A stretch of 64,000 nucleotides of DNA from an uncultured Pseudohongiella sp. (GCA_902537815.1 CACBCS010000002.1:141712-205711); one strand, 5' to 3'; positions 9,328 through 18,471 are shown, numbered from the stretch's first letter. The notes: generated from the letters alone by a model not told the origin. Translations and numbers: made by a program.

Positions 9328-9972
9328 TCATTGTTGCGCTTCGCCGGACAGATGGTTTCTGAAGGTCAGGCTGATTCTGGGCTCAATATATCCTGAACTT
9401 TTAGGAAGTTGATGTAACCAGTTATGCTGTATGGTTTCACCCATTATCAATATGCTGCCATTCCCGAGAACTATCTGCTTCTTCGGGGTCGTTAAGTTGA
9501 ACTTCGGTTTAAACTCCAGCATTCTCTCTGCCCCCAAACTCACTGAGGCCACAATCGGATTCGGCCCAAGCTCTGTTTCATCATCCGCGTGCCAGGATAC
9601 GCTGTCCGATCCGTCCCGATAGTAATTCAGCAGCACCGAATTGAAAGAATGCTCACAGAGCTGCTCCAGCCTCGCCTTGACCCTCAGAACATCCGGATTC
9701 CAGGGGTGGGGGGTAAGTTTCAATCCGGAGTAGCTGTAGCTTCGTCCCTTATGGGCCATCCAGCACTGGAGTCGTGGCAGATGGCGTTTCTGGCCCGCTA
9801 TGGTCAGGTTCGCGGTGTGCCAGGGGATGTCATCCAGTAAGTTCTGAAACAGTCTGTCAGCCTCCCGCGCTGTGAATGCATTTGAAACATACTGAATTTC
9901 CGAATCGCCAAGCACAAACGTCTGACGGGTCGGTTTATCGGGCTCGTTATCAAACAAAGAAGGTTGATTCAT
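9328..9972 (-). CDS. AlkB-like 2-oxoglutarate/Fe(II) DNA-repair dioxygenase
   Basis: A 214-residue oxidative DNA/RNA demethylase of the AlkB superfamily, closer in layout to ALKBH2/3-type bacterial homologues than to E. coli AlkB. It has the iron ligands in WHADDE and the distal His in QHNWLHQLP, the NYYRDGSDSVSWH block, and the 2-oxoglutarate Arg in EPRISLTFR. Such enzymes remove alkyl lesions from DNA. The start is the ATG at 9972 (MNQPSLFDN), chosen because the 59 upstream residues read into the divergent gor promoter region. It is divergent from gor, 110 bases apart. Confidence 0.88.
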   Translation of the reverse strand: MNQPSLFDNEPDKPTRQTFVLGDSEIQYVSNAFTAREADRLFQNLLDDIPWHTANLTIAGQKRHLPRLQCWMAHKGRSYSYSGLKLTPHPWNPDVLRVKARLEQLCEHSFNSVLLNYYRDGSDSVSWHADDETELGPNPIVASVSLGAERMLEFKPKFNLTTPKKQIVLGNGSILIMGETIQHNWLHQLPKSSGYIEPRISLTFRNHLSGEAQQ

Positions 9973-10082
9973 GGCGCCTTGGGTTGGGTTAGGTGTGTCA
10001 GGCAGCTGGGGTTCTACAGCTCTGAGACAGGGTAAGGCATAATAGACATTTAGCAGCCTGTCAGGAAATTTGAAGAAGGTAC

Positions 10083-11441
10083 GTGAAGTTGGATAGCTAT
10101 GATTATGATCTGTTTGTGATTGGTGCCGGTTCAGGTGGTGTACGCGCAAGCCGCATCGCGGCCAATTTAGGCGCCCGGGTTGCCGTTGCTGAGGAGCGTT
10201 ACTTCGGAGGTACCTGCGTCAATGTGGGCTGTGTGCCTAAAAAACTATACAGCTATGCAGCGCATTACAAGGATGATTTTGAGGACAGTAGGGGTTTTGG
10301 CTGGGAGTGCTCTGATGCGCGTTTCGACTGGGGAGTTCTCAAGAAGAATAAAGATCAAGAAATCAATAGATTAAAATCTATATATGAATCTTTACTTGTA
10401 AAATCCGGGGTGTCGATTTTCGCAAGCCGAGCACGACTGGTAGGCCCGAATGAAATCCAGGTGGGCAATAAAACCTGCTCCGCTCGCCATATTTTACTGG
10501 CAGTGGGTGGCTGGCCTTATGTCCCGGTTTTTGAAGGGTCGGAGCATGCAATTACCTCAAATGAAGTCTTCAGCATGCCATCCGCTCCGAAATCCGTTGC
10601 CGTCTTGGGGGGTGGGTACATTGCAGTTGAATTTGCTTCTTTTTTTGCTCGTCTGGGTGTAGAGACCGCGTTAATTTACCGAGGTTCCAAGCTCCTCAGG
10701 GGTTTCGATGAGGATATAAGGGACATCATTACCGGCGAGCTTGCCCGAAGTACTAATCTGGTTCTTGAGGATGATATTTCTAAAATAATTCAACAAAAAA
10801 ACTGCTTAAAGTTGGTTCTTAAATCCGGAGTTATACTTGAAGCTGAACAGATCGTGGCGGCGACCGGTCGCAAACCGCTGACGCAGGATCTTGGTCTTGA
10901 GACCACAGCCGTAGAACTTGATGACGACGGCGCGATTAAGGTGGATTCCAGCTTCTGTACTGCCGAGCCAAGTATCTACGCGGTTGGCGATGCGATTAAC
11001 CGGGTGGCTTTAACCCCCGTGGCGCTGATGGAGGGACAATGGTTAGCTCATCGGCTCTTTGGGGAAACTACTGATGCGGTGCGGTACGAAAATATCCCGA
11101 CAGCAGTGTTTTGCCATCCTAATGTTGCCACTTGCGGTTACAGCGAACCGCAGGCGCGTGCGCTTGGTCTTGCGTTTGATGTGTACGAAAGCCGCTTCAG
11201 GCAGCTCAGACACACGCTCAGCGGCCGCCAGGAGCTCAGCTATATTAAATTACTGGTCAACCAGGCTGATGATCGCGTGATCGGGGCGCATTTCGTAGCA
11301 CCTGACGCCGGTGAACTCATGCAGGGCGTCGCAGTTGCGATGAATGCCGGTGCGACCAAGCGTGCCTTTGATGCGACGCTCGGTATACATCCTACGTTGG
11401 CCGAAGAATTCGTGACACTTCGGGAAAAAAGAGTTTCCTGA
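10083..11441 (+). CDS. gor: Glutathione-disulfide reductase
   Basis: Reduces oxidised glutathione with NADPH in the cytoplasm. The 452-residue protein has the FAD motif GAGSGGVRA, the redox-active pair Cys45 and Cys50 (GTCVNVGCVPKK), an NADPH-binding GGGYIAVEFA stretch and the C-terminal catalytic His in GIHPTLAEE. Length and architecture are standard. The start is GTG 10083 with GAAGGT just upstream. It is divergent from the AlkB-like gene; together they suggest an oxidative/alkylation stress locus, though coregulation is only inferred. Confidence 0.93.
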   Translation: MKLDSYDYDLFVIGAGSGGVRASRIAANLGARVAVAEERYFGGTCVNVGCVPKKLYSYAAHYKDDFEDSRGFGWECSDARFDWGVLKKNKDQEINRLKSIYESLLVKSGVSIFASRARLVGPNEIQVGNKTCSARHILLAVGGWPYVPVFEGSEHAITSNEVFSMPSAPKSVAVLGGGYIAVEFASFFARLGVETALIYRGSKLLRGFDEDIRDIITGELARSTNLVLEDDISKIIQQKNCLKLVLKSGVILEAEQIVAATGRKPLTQDLGLETTAVELDDDGAIKVDSSFCTAEPSIYAVGDAINRVALTPVALMEGQWLAHRLFGETTDAVRYENIPTAVFCHPNVATCGYSEPQARALGLAFDVYESRFRQLRHTLSGRQELSYIKLLVNQADDRVIGAHFVAPDAGELMQGVAVAMNAGATKRAFDATLGIHPTLAEEFVTLREKRVS

Positions 11442-11556
11442 TTGTTATTCATCACAGTACAACCGGCGCTGAACAGGTTTTCTAGGGCCTTGAGCGTGAT
11501 AGGCTCTTCAGTTTTTGGGATTTTTAGCCAGGATTGTTATTCTTACATGATACCCA

Positions 11557-11588
11557 TTAATTCCGGTAATAAAGATTACCGGAATTAA
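11557..11588. repeat. Perfect 14-bp inverted repeat with 4-base loop
   Basis: TTAATTCCGGTAAT at 11557-11570 and its exact reverse complement at 11575-11588 flank an AAAG loop. It lies 115 bases past gor and 31 bases past the stop of the oppositely oriented membrane-protein gene, so between convergent genes. Neither side has a T-run, so it is not a standard intrinsic terminator, although a bidirectional transcription barrier or mRNA 3' stabiliser is possible. Confidence 0.8.
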
Positions 11589-11619
11589 GAATTGTGGGCG
11601 TCAGACCTTGCTCCGACAA

Positions 11620-12537
11620 TTAAATCGACACCCCTTTCTGCCTGTAGTCTTCGAAAACCCAAAGGATTAGCGGCAGAAATGGAAGAAACAACCGATATTC
11701 ATCGGGTCTCGCAATAAGGCACAGCGTGATGGTGTATGCGGCCATGGCGAAAACGACGCTTTTGTTTTCTTTTGCTCCATAGCTGACTAGGTCTTTACAC
11801 GCTTCCCAATACTTTATGAGCAGCGCAATCCAGACAAAAGTTACCGGAGAACTAGCAAGATACCTGAGACTTAAGTTGTCTTTGAGCATAAAAAGCTGGC
11901 TGTAATACTCGGCTTCGCTGAATACAAGACTGCTCAACAACAGCTGGACAATAAGCGGAATGGCAATTACCGCGCTCTGAGCTCTGAGGCTCAGCCCTGC
12001 TGCCCCAACACTGCAAATCGCGAAAAGCAAGGCGATGTCGGCTCTTGTTGCGCTCAAAAGCAAGGTAAGAAGCACTAGAGGCCATGCTCTACTTTGGTGA
12101 GTGCCCGTTTTTCGAATGAGGGCCACCGTATGGATCGACAAAAACAGTATGAATGAAGCGGTTGGTCGGTAGCCTCCAAACATGAGAAACGGGTAGATCA
12201 GGAACAGCCAACCCGTTTGTATGTCTTTAACGCAACTGAAGTGCTTAATCAGCGCCAAGGCTGACAAAAACAGGAAAAAACCATCGAACACGAGTATTGA
12301 ATACCGCAGTTGCAGGTCAGATTCCACAAGCAGACTGATTCCATCGCGAATCAGGCCGATCAAAAGATATGGCGCTATCCTATACTGATCTGGGGCTCGA
12401 CCGGTACCCTCCAGAAGCGCTTCTAAGATGGGCAAAGCCTGCTCTTCAATCGGCAATACATGGATGTAATAACCCGACCAGACAGAGAAAATGGACGCGA
12501 AGGCAATGCCTAGACAGGTTTTTAGTTGTTGACTCAT
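11620..12537 (-). CDS. Polytopic membrane protein of unknown function
   Basis: A 305-residue hydrophobic protein with roughly eight to nine predicted membrane segments, beginning with one at residues 8-28. Two features stand out: a TRADIALLF segment near residue 165 and RPDEYRLFLPFLPLIL near the C-terminus. Both are loosely reminiscent of polytopic polysaccharide-synthesis proteins, but I do not recognise a family and assign no function. It begins at ATG 12537 with only a weak ribosome site. It stands alone, convergent with gor and divergent from the integrase gene, with an AT-rich spacer between, which suggests accessory DNA. Confidence 0.75.
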   Translation of the reverse strand: MSQQLKTCLGIAFASIFSVWSGYYIHVLPIEEQALPILEALLEGTGRAPDQYRIAPYLLIGLIRDGISLLVESDLQLRYSILVFDGFFLFLSALALIKHFSCVKDIQTGWLFLIYPFLMFGGYRPTASFILFLSIHTVALIRKTGTHQSRAWPLVLLTLLLSATRADIALLFAICSVGAAGLSLRAQSAVIAIPLIVQLLLSSLVFSEAEYYSQLFMLKDNLSLRYLASSPVTFVWIALLIKYWEACKDLVSYGAKENKSVVFAMAAYTITLCLIARPDEYRLFLPFLPLILWVFEDYRQKGVSI

Positions 12538-12708
12538 CGTGGGAGACCCTAACTTACCCCTTTTGTGCCACCACTCTGATTAACATTTAACTCGGAGAAG
12601 CCGATAATGCTAGGTCGTCGTTTTTCAATCGCCATTGTTCATTGCCCGATCCGAAGAAATTATCCTAAATAATATACAATTAAAACAGAGATATATATAG
12701 TTTAGCTC

Positions 12709-13911
12709 ATGTCATTTACTAAAAGTCCGGTTCCCTACTTCGATACCTTAGATGCTATGCGTAATCCATTTAAAGAGCCGGTGTCTTCTCTAGACCACCT
12801 CATGCCAGATCCTCCTGCGGATGCCCTACTCGATTATCAGCACGCCAGTGAATTTATTTACAGCTACCGCGGCAGTCCGGATACTTTCAGCACGTATCGA
12901 CGGGAAATCGAGCATTTTCTGCATTGGTGCTGGCTCGTAGCGCATAAATCCCTTGTCCAGGTAGTTCGCGAGGACATCGAGACCTATGTCGAGTTCAGCA
13001 AGCAGCCGCCGACGACCTGGATCGGTAAGAAGAATGTACCTAGATTGCTGAATAAAAATGGAGAAAGGGTTCCCAACCCGGACTGGCGTCCTTATGTCTG
13101 CCAGCGCGGTGAATACGTGGCCTCACAGGCAGCTATTCAGAGTCTTTTCAGTGTCTTAAGTAGCTTTTTTAATTTTCTCATTCAAGAGAACGTCCTGCCG
13201 GCCAATCCCGTATCTCAGATGAGGCAAAAAAGTAAATTCATTAGAAAGCATCAGTCTCAGGGCAAAATCAGACGCTTGTCGCCTCTGCAGTGGGATTACG
13301 TGATCGAATCGGCCCTAAACCTGGCGAACCAGCAGCCTGCAGTTCATGAACGCACTTTATTCATCATGAACACACTCTTTGCGATGTATCTGAGGGTATC
13401 GGAGCTGGTGGAGACGCCGCGCTGGCGCCCCAGTATGGGGCACTTCCAGATGGATCAGGAAGGTAACTGGTGGTTTCTGACTGTTGGCAAGGGCAATAAA
13501 GAGCGGGAAATTTCGGTCAGCGATGCCATGCTCGATGCGCTCAAGCGCTACCGTCTCTCGCGGGGGCTGCCCGCTCTGCCGGCTCCCGGTGAATCCAGCC
13601 CTCTCATTCACAAAACCAGAGGTAAGGGAGGCATTAGCTCGACGCGCCAGATCCGTAGTATTGTTCAGCAGTGCTTTGACATGGCCGCCGCTAAAATGCA
13701 GGCGGACGGCTTTACCGAGGATGCTGAACGCCTGGGTGATGCCACGGTCCACTGGTTGCGCCATACCGGGATTTCCGAGGACGTAAAGCACAGGCCGCGT
13801 GAGCACGTCAGGGACGATGCCGGGCACGGCTCAAGCGCCATCACCGACCGATATATCGATGTCGAACTGGCCGAGCGTCACGCCTCCGCCCGCGATAAGC
13901 TCATCCGCTAG
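12709..13911 (+). CDS. Tyrosine recombinase/integrase, complete
   Basis: A 400-residue site-specific recombinase. An N-terminal SAM-like core-binding domain (about 45-175) precedes the catalytic domain, where all expected residues are visible: Arg229 (YLRVSEL), Lys in the KGNKER hairpin (261-266), His348 and Arg351 (HWLRH), His373 (AGHGSS) and nucleophile Tyr382 (DRYID). The protein looks active. A roughly 30-residue insertion (residues about 101-135) in the N-terminal part is unlike XerC/D. No tRNA or obvious direct repeat lies beside it and no other mobility gene is near, so it may be a resident solitary recombinase or the survivor of a decayed island. Confidence 0.9.
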   Translation: MSFTKSPVPYFDTLDAMRNPFKEPVSSLDHLMPDPPADALLDYQHASEFIYSYRGSPDTFSTYRREIEHFLHWCWLVAHKSLVQVVREDIETYVEFSKQPPTTWIGKKNVPRLLNKNGERVPNPDWRPYVCQRGEYVASQAAIQSLFSVLSSFFNFLIQENVLPANPVSQMRQKSKFIRKHQSQGKIRRLSPLQWDYVIESALNLANQQPAVHERTLFIMNTLFAMYLRVSELVETPRWRPSMGHFQMDQEGNWWFLTVGKGNKEREISVSDAMLDALKRYRLSRGLPALPAPGESSPLIHKTRGKGGISSTRQIRSIVQQCFDMAAAKMQADGFTEDAERLGDATVHWLRHTGISEDVKHRPREHVRDDAGHGSSAITDRYIDVELAERHASARDKLIR

Positions 13912-14129
13912 GAAACTTTCGGTTTAATTCTCGCGTACCTGTCTATGAGACCAGTCGCCTTCATGCGATTGGCACTTTTTTTTGGCCTTTCGAGTGCAGT
14001 TAGGGGCCCGAGAAGTTTCAGAAAATCACTTCTCTCGCGCAGCCGTATAGCTTACTCTGTGATCGATCCGTCCTCTTGCATGCGTCGGTGACATAGGCTT
14101 AACGAACGACTTAACAGTAGCGGGGCAAT

Positions 14130-16352
14130 ATGCGCAGTAATTTCGCACAGGCATCCTTAACAACACTTCAATCAGGTTTGATCGCGCTGGTTCTGCTGTC
14201 TTGCGGTGCAGCCCACGCTCAGGAAGATTCGGCCCAGCTGAACACGGTTCTCGATATCAAGACGCTATACGAGCCTGTTGAGCCACTGCCGATTCACGGT
14301 GAGACCGCAGTGGAGCTGCTCGAAGAGTTGCAGGGTAAGCATTATGTGTCTTTGGAGATTAATGACGGATTCTCCTCTCATCTTTTTGACAAGTTCTTGG
14401 ACGGCCTTGACGGCTCGCATCTGTATTTTCTCAAAAGTGATGTCGATGAACTGAGTGCCTACCGATACACGCTCGACGACGCGCTCAAGGCGGGCGACGT
14501 AACTCCCGGCTTCAAAATCTATAACCGTTTCTACCAGCGGATACTCGAGCGGCTGATTTACGCCATTAATCGGGTTGAGAACGCGATTCCCGAGATGGAT
14601 TTTACTGTCGATGAATACCTTAATGTGGACCGGGAAGAAGCGCCTTATGCAACATCTTTGGCTGAGCTCGATGAGATTTGGCGGAAACGGATCAAGAACA
14701 GCGTGCTGAGCCTGAAGCTGACCGGAGACACTGATGAAGAAATTCTGGAAAAGCTTTCAAAACGCTATCGCAACCAGCTGAGCCAGGTGCTGAAAACCAA
14801 TGAGAGAGATATCTTTCAGGCGTACCTGTCTAATGTTGCCAAAGCCGTAGACCCTCATACTGATTATTACTCTCCCCGGGATTCTGAGAACTTCAACATG
14901 CAGCTGTCGCTGTCACTGGAAGGGATCGGAGCGCAGCTGACCACGGATGAGGAGTACACAAAGGTAGTTGAACTGATAAAAGGCGGCCCCGCTGAGCGCG
15001 GCAGTGAGCTGAAGGCCGGCGACAGAATAATCGGAATCGGTCAGGGTACCGATGGCGAGATAGAGGACGTGGTCGGCATGCGGCTTGATGATGTGGTGTC
15101 TCAGATTCGCGGTGAAAAAGGTACCACTGTCCGCCTAAATGTTATCCCTGCTGATGCGGTCAACGAGTCCGGCGCGACGGTGGTTACCATCACCCGGGAT
15201 ACAGTGAAACTGGAAGATCAGTCAGCTAAAAGCGAAGTGCTTGAATTGAGCTACAGCGGGGAAGACTACAAGATTGGCGTGGTTAGCCTGCCCACTTTTT
15301 ATTTCGACTTCGAGGCCGCAGCACGTGGTGAAGAAGATTTTAAAAGCTCTACGCGGGATGTTCGTGATTTGCTGGAGGAACTGAAGTCTCAGGAAGTCGA
15401 TGCCGTGGTTATGGATCTGAGAAATAACGGCGGTGGCAGCCTCAGTGAAGCAAACCAGTTAGTTGGTCTGTTCATTGAAACGGGGCCAACCGTTCAAATA
15501 CGATATTCCGGAATTCGGAATGGATTCACTCGCGCGTTTGGCGACAACGATCCTGAGGTTACTTATGCCGGACCACTGGCCGTCCTGGTTAATCGCACTA
15601 GCGCGTCTGCATCAGAAATCTTTGCCGGCGCGATTCAGGATTACCAAAGAGGTATTGTTCTTGGAGGCCAAACCTTCGGTAAAGGAACGGTACAGGAAAT
15701 CATCCCAATGGATTTCGGACAGGTTAAAGTAACCCGATCCAAGTTCTATCGGATTTCAGGTGCGAGCACGCAGCATCGTGGGGTGATACCAGATATCAGT
15801 TTTCCTGACTTCTACGAAGCCTATGATGATATAGGGGAAAGCAGCCTCGAAGGTGCCCTTCCCTGGGATACCGTTCGGCCTGTTGAGTATCGACCGTACT
15901 ACTCGATTTCCGCCATGCTGCCGCAATTGCAAGAGCAGCATAAAGAAAGAATTGAGGAGTCCCCCGATTTCAACTACCTAATCGATCAGATAGAGCGGAC
16001 GCGCCGCTATCGAGAAAGGGAGCAAATTTCCCTGAACGAAGAGAGAGTGAAGGCGGAGCGTGAAATCAATCGCCGAGAAGAATTTGATGCGGAGAACATG
16101 CGTCGTTTTCTGAAAGGTCTGCCATTAAGAGAATGGGAAAATGAAGAGGCTGGCGAGGAAGAAGAATTATCTTCAGTGGCTACGGTGGATGATTCCTACC
16201 TGCCATCCGGCGAGGATACCCAGACCTCAGAAAATGACGAGATCGAAGAAGACGATCCACTGCTTCTGGAGAGCGGCCGTATTCTGGCAGATTTTATTGC
16301 TCTGAATGGTCGGCGCCTGAGCGCTATCGACCGACTGCCGGGCGACAGATAA
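14130..16352 (+). CDS. prc: Carboxy-terminal processing protease Prc (tail-specific protease)
   Basis: A periplasmic S41 protease that degrades SsrA-type or otherwise tagged proteins and trims murein-enzyme substrates. The 740-residue protein has a signal peptide ending near AHA (residues 1-30), an N-terminal helical domain, a PDZ domain (about 240-345), and the protease core with Ser493 in TSASASE and Lys518 in FGKGTVQ, 25 residues apart as in E. coli. A C-terminal DUF3340-like charged domain follows. Length is slightly above the usual 680-700. Monocistronic: a long upstream spacer follows the integrase gene. Confidence 0.95.
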   Translation: MRSNFAQASLTTLQSGLIALVLLSCGAAHAQEDSAQLNTVLDIKTLYEPVEPLPIHGETAVELLEELQGKHYVSLEINDGFSSHLFDKFLDGLDGSHLYFLKSDVDELSAYRYTLDDALKAGDVTPGFKIYNRFYQRILERLIYAINRVENAIPEMDFTVDEYLNVDREEAPYATSLAELDEIWRKRIKNSVLSLKLTGDTDEEILEKLSKRYRNQLSQVLKTNERDIFQAYLSNVAKAVDPHTDYYSPRDSENFNMQLSLSLEGIGAQLTTDEEYTKVVELIKGGPAERGSELKAGDRIIGIGQGTDGEIEDVVGMRLDDVVSQIRGEKGTTVRLNVIPADAVNESGATVVTITRDTVKLEDQSAKSEVLELSYSGEDYKIGVVSLPTFYFDFEAAARGEEDFKSSTRDVRDLLEELKSQEVDAVVMDLRNNGGGSLSEANQLVGLFIETGPTVQIRYSGIRNGFTRAFGDNDPEVTYAGPLAVLVNRTSASASEIFAGAIQDYQRGIVLGGQTFGKGTVQEIIPMDFGQVKVTRSKFYRISGASTQHRGVIPDISFPDFYEAYDDIGESSLEGALPWDTVRPVEYRPYYSISAMLPQLQEQHKERIEESPDFNYLIDQIERTRRYREREQISLNEERVKAEREINRREEFDAENMRRFLKGLPLREWENEEAGEEEELSSVATVDDSYLPSGEDTQTSENDEIEEDDPLLLESGRILADFIALNGRRLSAIDRLPGDR

Positions 16353-16384
16353 CAGTCCTCCCCCTTGTTTTTCTGACACCTGAT

Positions 16385-16409
16385 AAAAAAAGGCCCCCGT
16401 ATGGGGGCC
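16385..16409 (-). terminator. Hairpin with T-run on the minus strand
   Basis: GGCCCCC (16392-16398) pairs with GGGGGCC (16403-16409) around GTAT. A run of seven A on the plus strand at 16385-16391 gives the T-run for a minus-strand transcript. The nearest minus-strand gene is tRNA-Ser, about 440 bases to the right. In plus orientation it sits 33 bases after prc and could still act as a hairpin without a T-run. Confidence 0.7.
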
Positions 16410-16440
16410 GATATTCGCGATATCGAACTTAAGTAGTACA

Positions 16441-16461
16441 CAATCAACAGTCTGTTGATTG
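16441..16461. repeat. Perfect 21-bp palindrome
   Basis: CAATCAACAG at 16441-16450 and CTGTTGATTG at 16452-16461 are exact reverse complements around one T. It resembles a dimeric repressor operator more than a terminator. It lies between prc and tRNA-Ser with no adjacent gene start. A shorter GATAT-TCGCG-ATATC palindrome lies just before it (16409-16423). Confidence 0.7.
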
Positions 16462-16850
16462 ACGATTTATTAAACCACCCTATTCTGATCAAACGACGTC
16501 CCCATTGGGGCATTTTGAAGATCAATTGTGTTCTTGCTCTTTTTTGCTCATTGTATTGTTATTTGTGTAGTGCCGAGAGAGCTGAAACATCTGATTCAGG
16601 AGGCCTTTGCGGCAATACCAGGATTCGATATGCGGAAGGAGCGCCTCGAATATGTTCATGTTCGCATCTTTGAATCCCGTGATAACAAAAGGGACTGGTC
16701 GGAACATTGAGTTGCCTTGCCTGTACTTTTTCAGGGCCGCCTCGCTGCGCGAGGCGCTCTCTGGCCTTCTGCCAGTGCGGTCAAAATGCCAGGGACCGGC
16801 GTGGTCGGAGAGTGGAAGAATCTGAGTCAGGCGCTCAGAAGCGAGGAAGT
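16462..16850. other. Intergenic stretch without a supported gene
   Basis: Between the palindrome cluster and tRNA-Ser. A short plus-strand frame (up to 16710) gives a protein-like tail but lacks a credible start and ribosome site, so I do not call it. Nothing else is evident. Confidence 0.5.
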
Positions 16851-16940
16851 TGGCGGAGGAGGAGAGATTCGAACTCTCGGAGGGCTTTCACCCTCGCTGG
16901 TTTTCAAGACCAGTGCATTCAACCGCTCTGCCACCCCTCC
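16851..16940 (-). tRNA. tRNA-Ser(TGA)
   Basis: Reading the minus strand, a 90-base class II tRNA: acceptor GGAGGGG/CTCCTCC with one G-T pair, D-arm GCAGAGCGGTTGAA, anticodon loop CTTGAAA with TGA, a long variable arm typical of Ser, T-arm GAGAG-TTCGAAT-CTCTC, discriminator G and encoded CCA (16851-16853). In Pseudomonas a tRNA-Ser also precedes yccA and the tus genes, which supports the assignment. Confidence 0.97.
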
Positions 16941-17305
16941 GCGGAAGATTCAGTCTACACTACCGGAGTATTTAGGGGAATGCTGATCGTTCGTCAGGTG
17001 CCAATTGCCCTTCCCTTACAGCGATTCTTACAGCGACTCTTGGTTGACACACCAAAAGCCATTGATTTGTCGCGTTCTGCGGGTATCATAGACAAGAGAG
17101 TATGCTTCCCTGCACCCAAAGCAGCCTTAGGGCTTGAATCTTTGTAAGGATGGCCCAACATTAGATTAAGTGCCGGATGATTTTCCTGAGGCGGGTAAAG
17201 ACGGCACGGCATAAGTTGATCATAGCCCGCTAGCGCGCGGCGAGATGCATAAAGTACGACCGGAATCGGTCGCTAACTCATAAATCTGTAACCATGGAGA
17301 AAACC
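16941..17305. other. Spacer between tRNA-Ser and yccA
   Basis: A 365-base divergent spacer that must hold the promoters for tRNA-Ser (minus) and yccA (plus). One plausible plus-strand promoter is listed separately. No gene is supported. Confidence 0.5.
17062..17089 (+). promoter_or_regulatory. Candidate sigma-70 promoter upstream of yccA
   Basis: TTGATT at 17062-17067 and TATCAT at 17084-17089 with a 16-base spacer, about 215 bases before the yccA start. The match is moderate and the 5' leader would be long, so this is only a candidate. Confidence 0.3.
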
Positions 17306-17968
17306 ATGAACGAAGTTGATTTAGCAATTTCTCAGAGCCAGCAATCGGCGCTGGCGGTCAATAAAGTTCTCAAGAATACCTACCTCCTGCTGTCCATGAC
17401 GCTGGCTTTCAGCGCTGTCACCGCGACACTGAGCATGAATGCACCGGTGCTCAGTCCGTGGGTGTTTCTGATAGGCGCTTACGGTCTTCTGTTTGCGACG
17501 CATGCACTGGCCCGGAGTCCCTGGGGTTTACTGACTACTTTCGGGTTTACCGGGTTTATTGGTTATGGGATAGGTCCACTTCTCGGATATCTGATGGCCA
17601 GTCAGAATGGCAGTGAAATCGTGACAACTGCGCTGGGCGGCACCGCATTTATCTTTTTCGGTTTGAGCGGTTGGGTACTCGCGTCTCGAAAGGATTTCTC
17701 ATTCCTTCGGGGCTTTATCGCGGCAGGCTGTCTTGTTTTGCTGGCGGCGATTGTATTCAGCTTGTTCTGGCAAATGCCGGCTCTGCAGCTTGCCATGTCA
17801 GTAGGCTTCATGTTCTTTTCCAGCGCGATCATCCTGTACCAGACCAGTGAGATTATTCATGGTGGTGAACGAAACTATATCCTTGCGACGATCACGCTAT
17901 ATGTTTCTCTCTACAATATATTCATGAGTCTGCTTCATCTCTTGATGGCATTTTCTGGGGATGATTAA
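17306..17968 (+). CDS. yccA: Bax inhibitor-1/YccA family membrane protein
   Basis: A 220-residue protein with seven membrane segments and an N-terminal cytosolic stretch of about 20 residues, the arrangement of YccA. In E. coli YccA is a substrate and modulator of the FtsH protease and protects SecY from degradation. I choose ATG 17306 because a GGAGA site lies 5 bases before it; the in-frame ATG at 17294 would bury that site. The gene ends ahead of a strong terminator and precedes the tus operon, as in Pseudomonas. Confidence 0.9.
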   Translation: MNEVDLAISQSQQSALAVNKVLKNTYLLLSMTLAFSAVTATLSMNAPVLSPWVFLIGAYGLLFATHALARSPWGLLTTFGFTGFIGYGIGPLLGYLMASQNGSEIVTTALGGTAFIFFGLSGWVLASRKDFSFLRGFIAAGCLVLLAAIVFSLFWQMPALQLAMSVGFMFFSSAIILYQTSEIIHGGERNYILATITLYVSLYNIFMSLLHLLMAFSGDD

Positions 17969-17996
17969 CGGTCTTCCTCCGATCATGCAGTATTTG

Positions 17997-18027
17997 AAAA
18001 GCCCCAGTCCTGCTGGGGCTTTTCTTT
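17997..18027 (+). terminator. Rho-independent terminator after yccA
   Basis: GCCCCAG (18001-18007) pairs with CTGGGGC (18013-18019) around a TCCTG loop, extended by four A-T pairs and followed by TTTTCTTTT. It separates yccA from tusD. Confidence 0.9.
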
Positions 18028-18067
18028 TGTCGTCCAGCGCAATCTGAATGTCTGAAAGGAAATCGCT

Positions 18068-18457
18068 GTGAAATTTTCCCTTCTCGTGTCCACTTCCCCT
18101 GCTTCCTCTCAAGGCGCGATGACGGCCTATCAGTTCGCCAGAGCGGCGGTGTCACAAGGCCATGAAATCTATCGCGTATTCTTCTACGGGGATGGGGTCT
18201 TAAATGCAAATGCTTTGAGCACTGTTCCGCAAGATGAAATCAATCTTCCCCGTGCGTGGGACGAGCTCTTGACAAACCACAACATTGAATCGGTGGCTTG
18301 CGTTTCGTCTGCGCTGGTACGGGGCATTCTGGATCCTGAAGAATCTGCGAGGCATAAAATGGCAGGCGTTTCCTTGCTTGAAAGTACGCAGATTGCCGGT
18401 CTTGGACAGCTTGTGGATGCGAGCATACAGTCCGAGCGACTGATTTCTTTCGCCTAG
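18068..18457 (+). CDS. tusD: Sulfurtransferase complex subunit TusD
   Basis: A 129-residue DsrE-fold protein. TusD, with TusC and TusB, relays persulfide sulfur from TusA to TusE for 2-thiolation of U34 in tRNA Lys/Glu/Gln. The active Cys is at position 78 (SVACVSSA), the same position as the E. coli catalytic residue. It is followed by tusC (14-base gap), tusB and tusE. The end enzyme of the relay, MnmA, is also in this window at 33 kb. Confidence 0.93.
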   Translation: MKFSLLVSTSPASSQGAMTAYQFARAAVSQGHEIYRVFFYGDGVLNANALSTVPQDEINLPRAWDELLTNHNIESVACVSSALVRGILDPEESARHKMAGVSLLESTQIAGLGQLVDASIQSERLISFA

Positions 18458-18471
18458 CGGATTGCGATCTA

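Noticed and set aside
16528..16710. A 60-codon plus-strand frame before tRNA-Ser with a protein-like tail
   Set aside because: TTG start with no ribosome site, and no family recognised; not enough to call.
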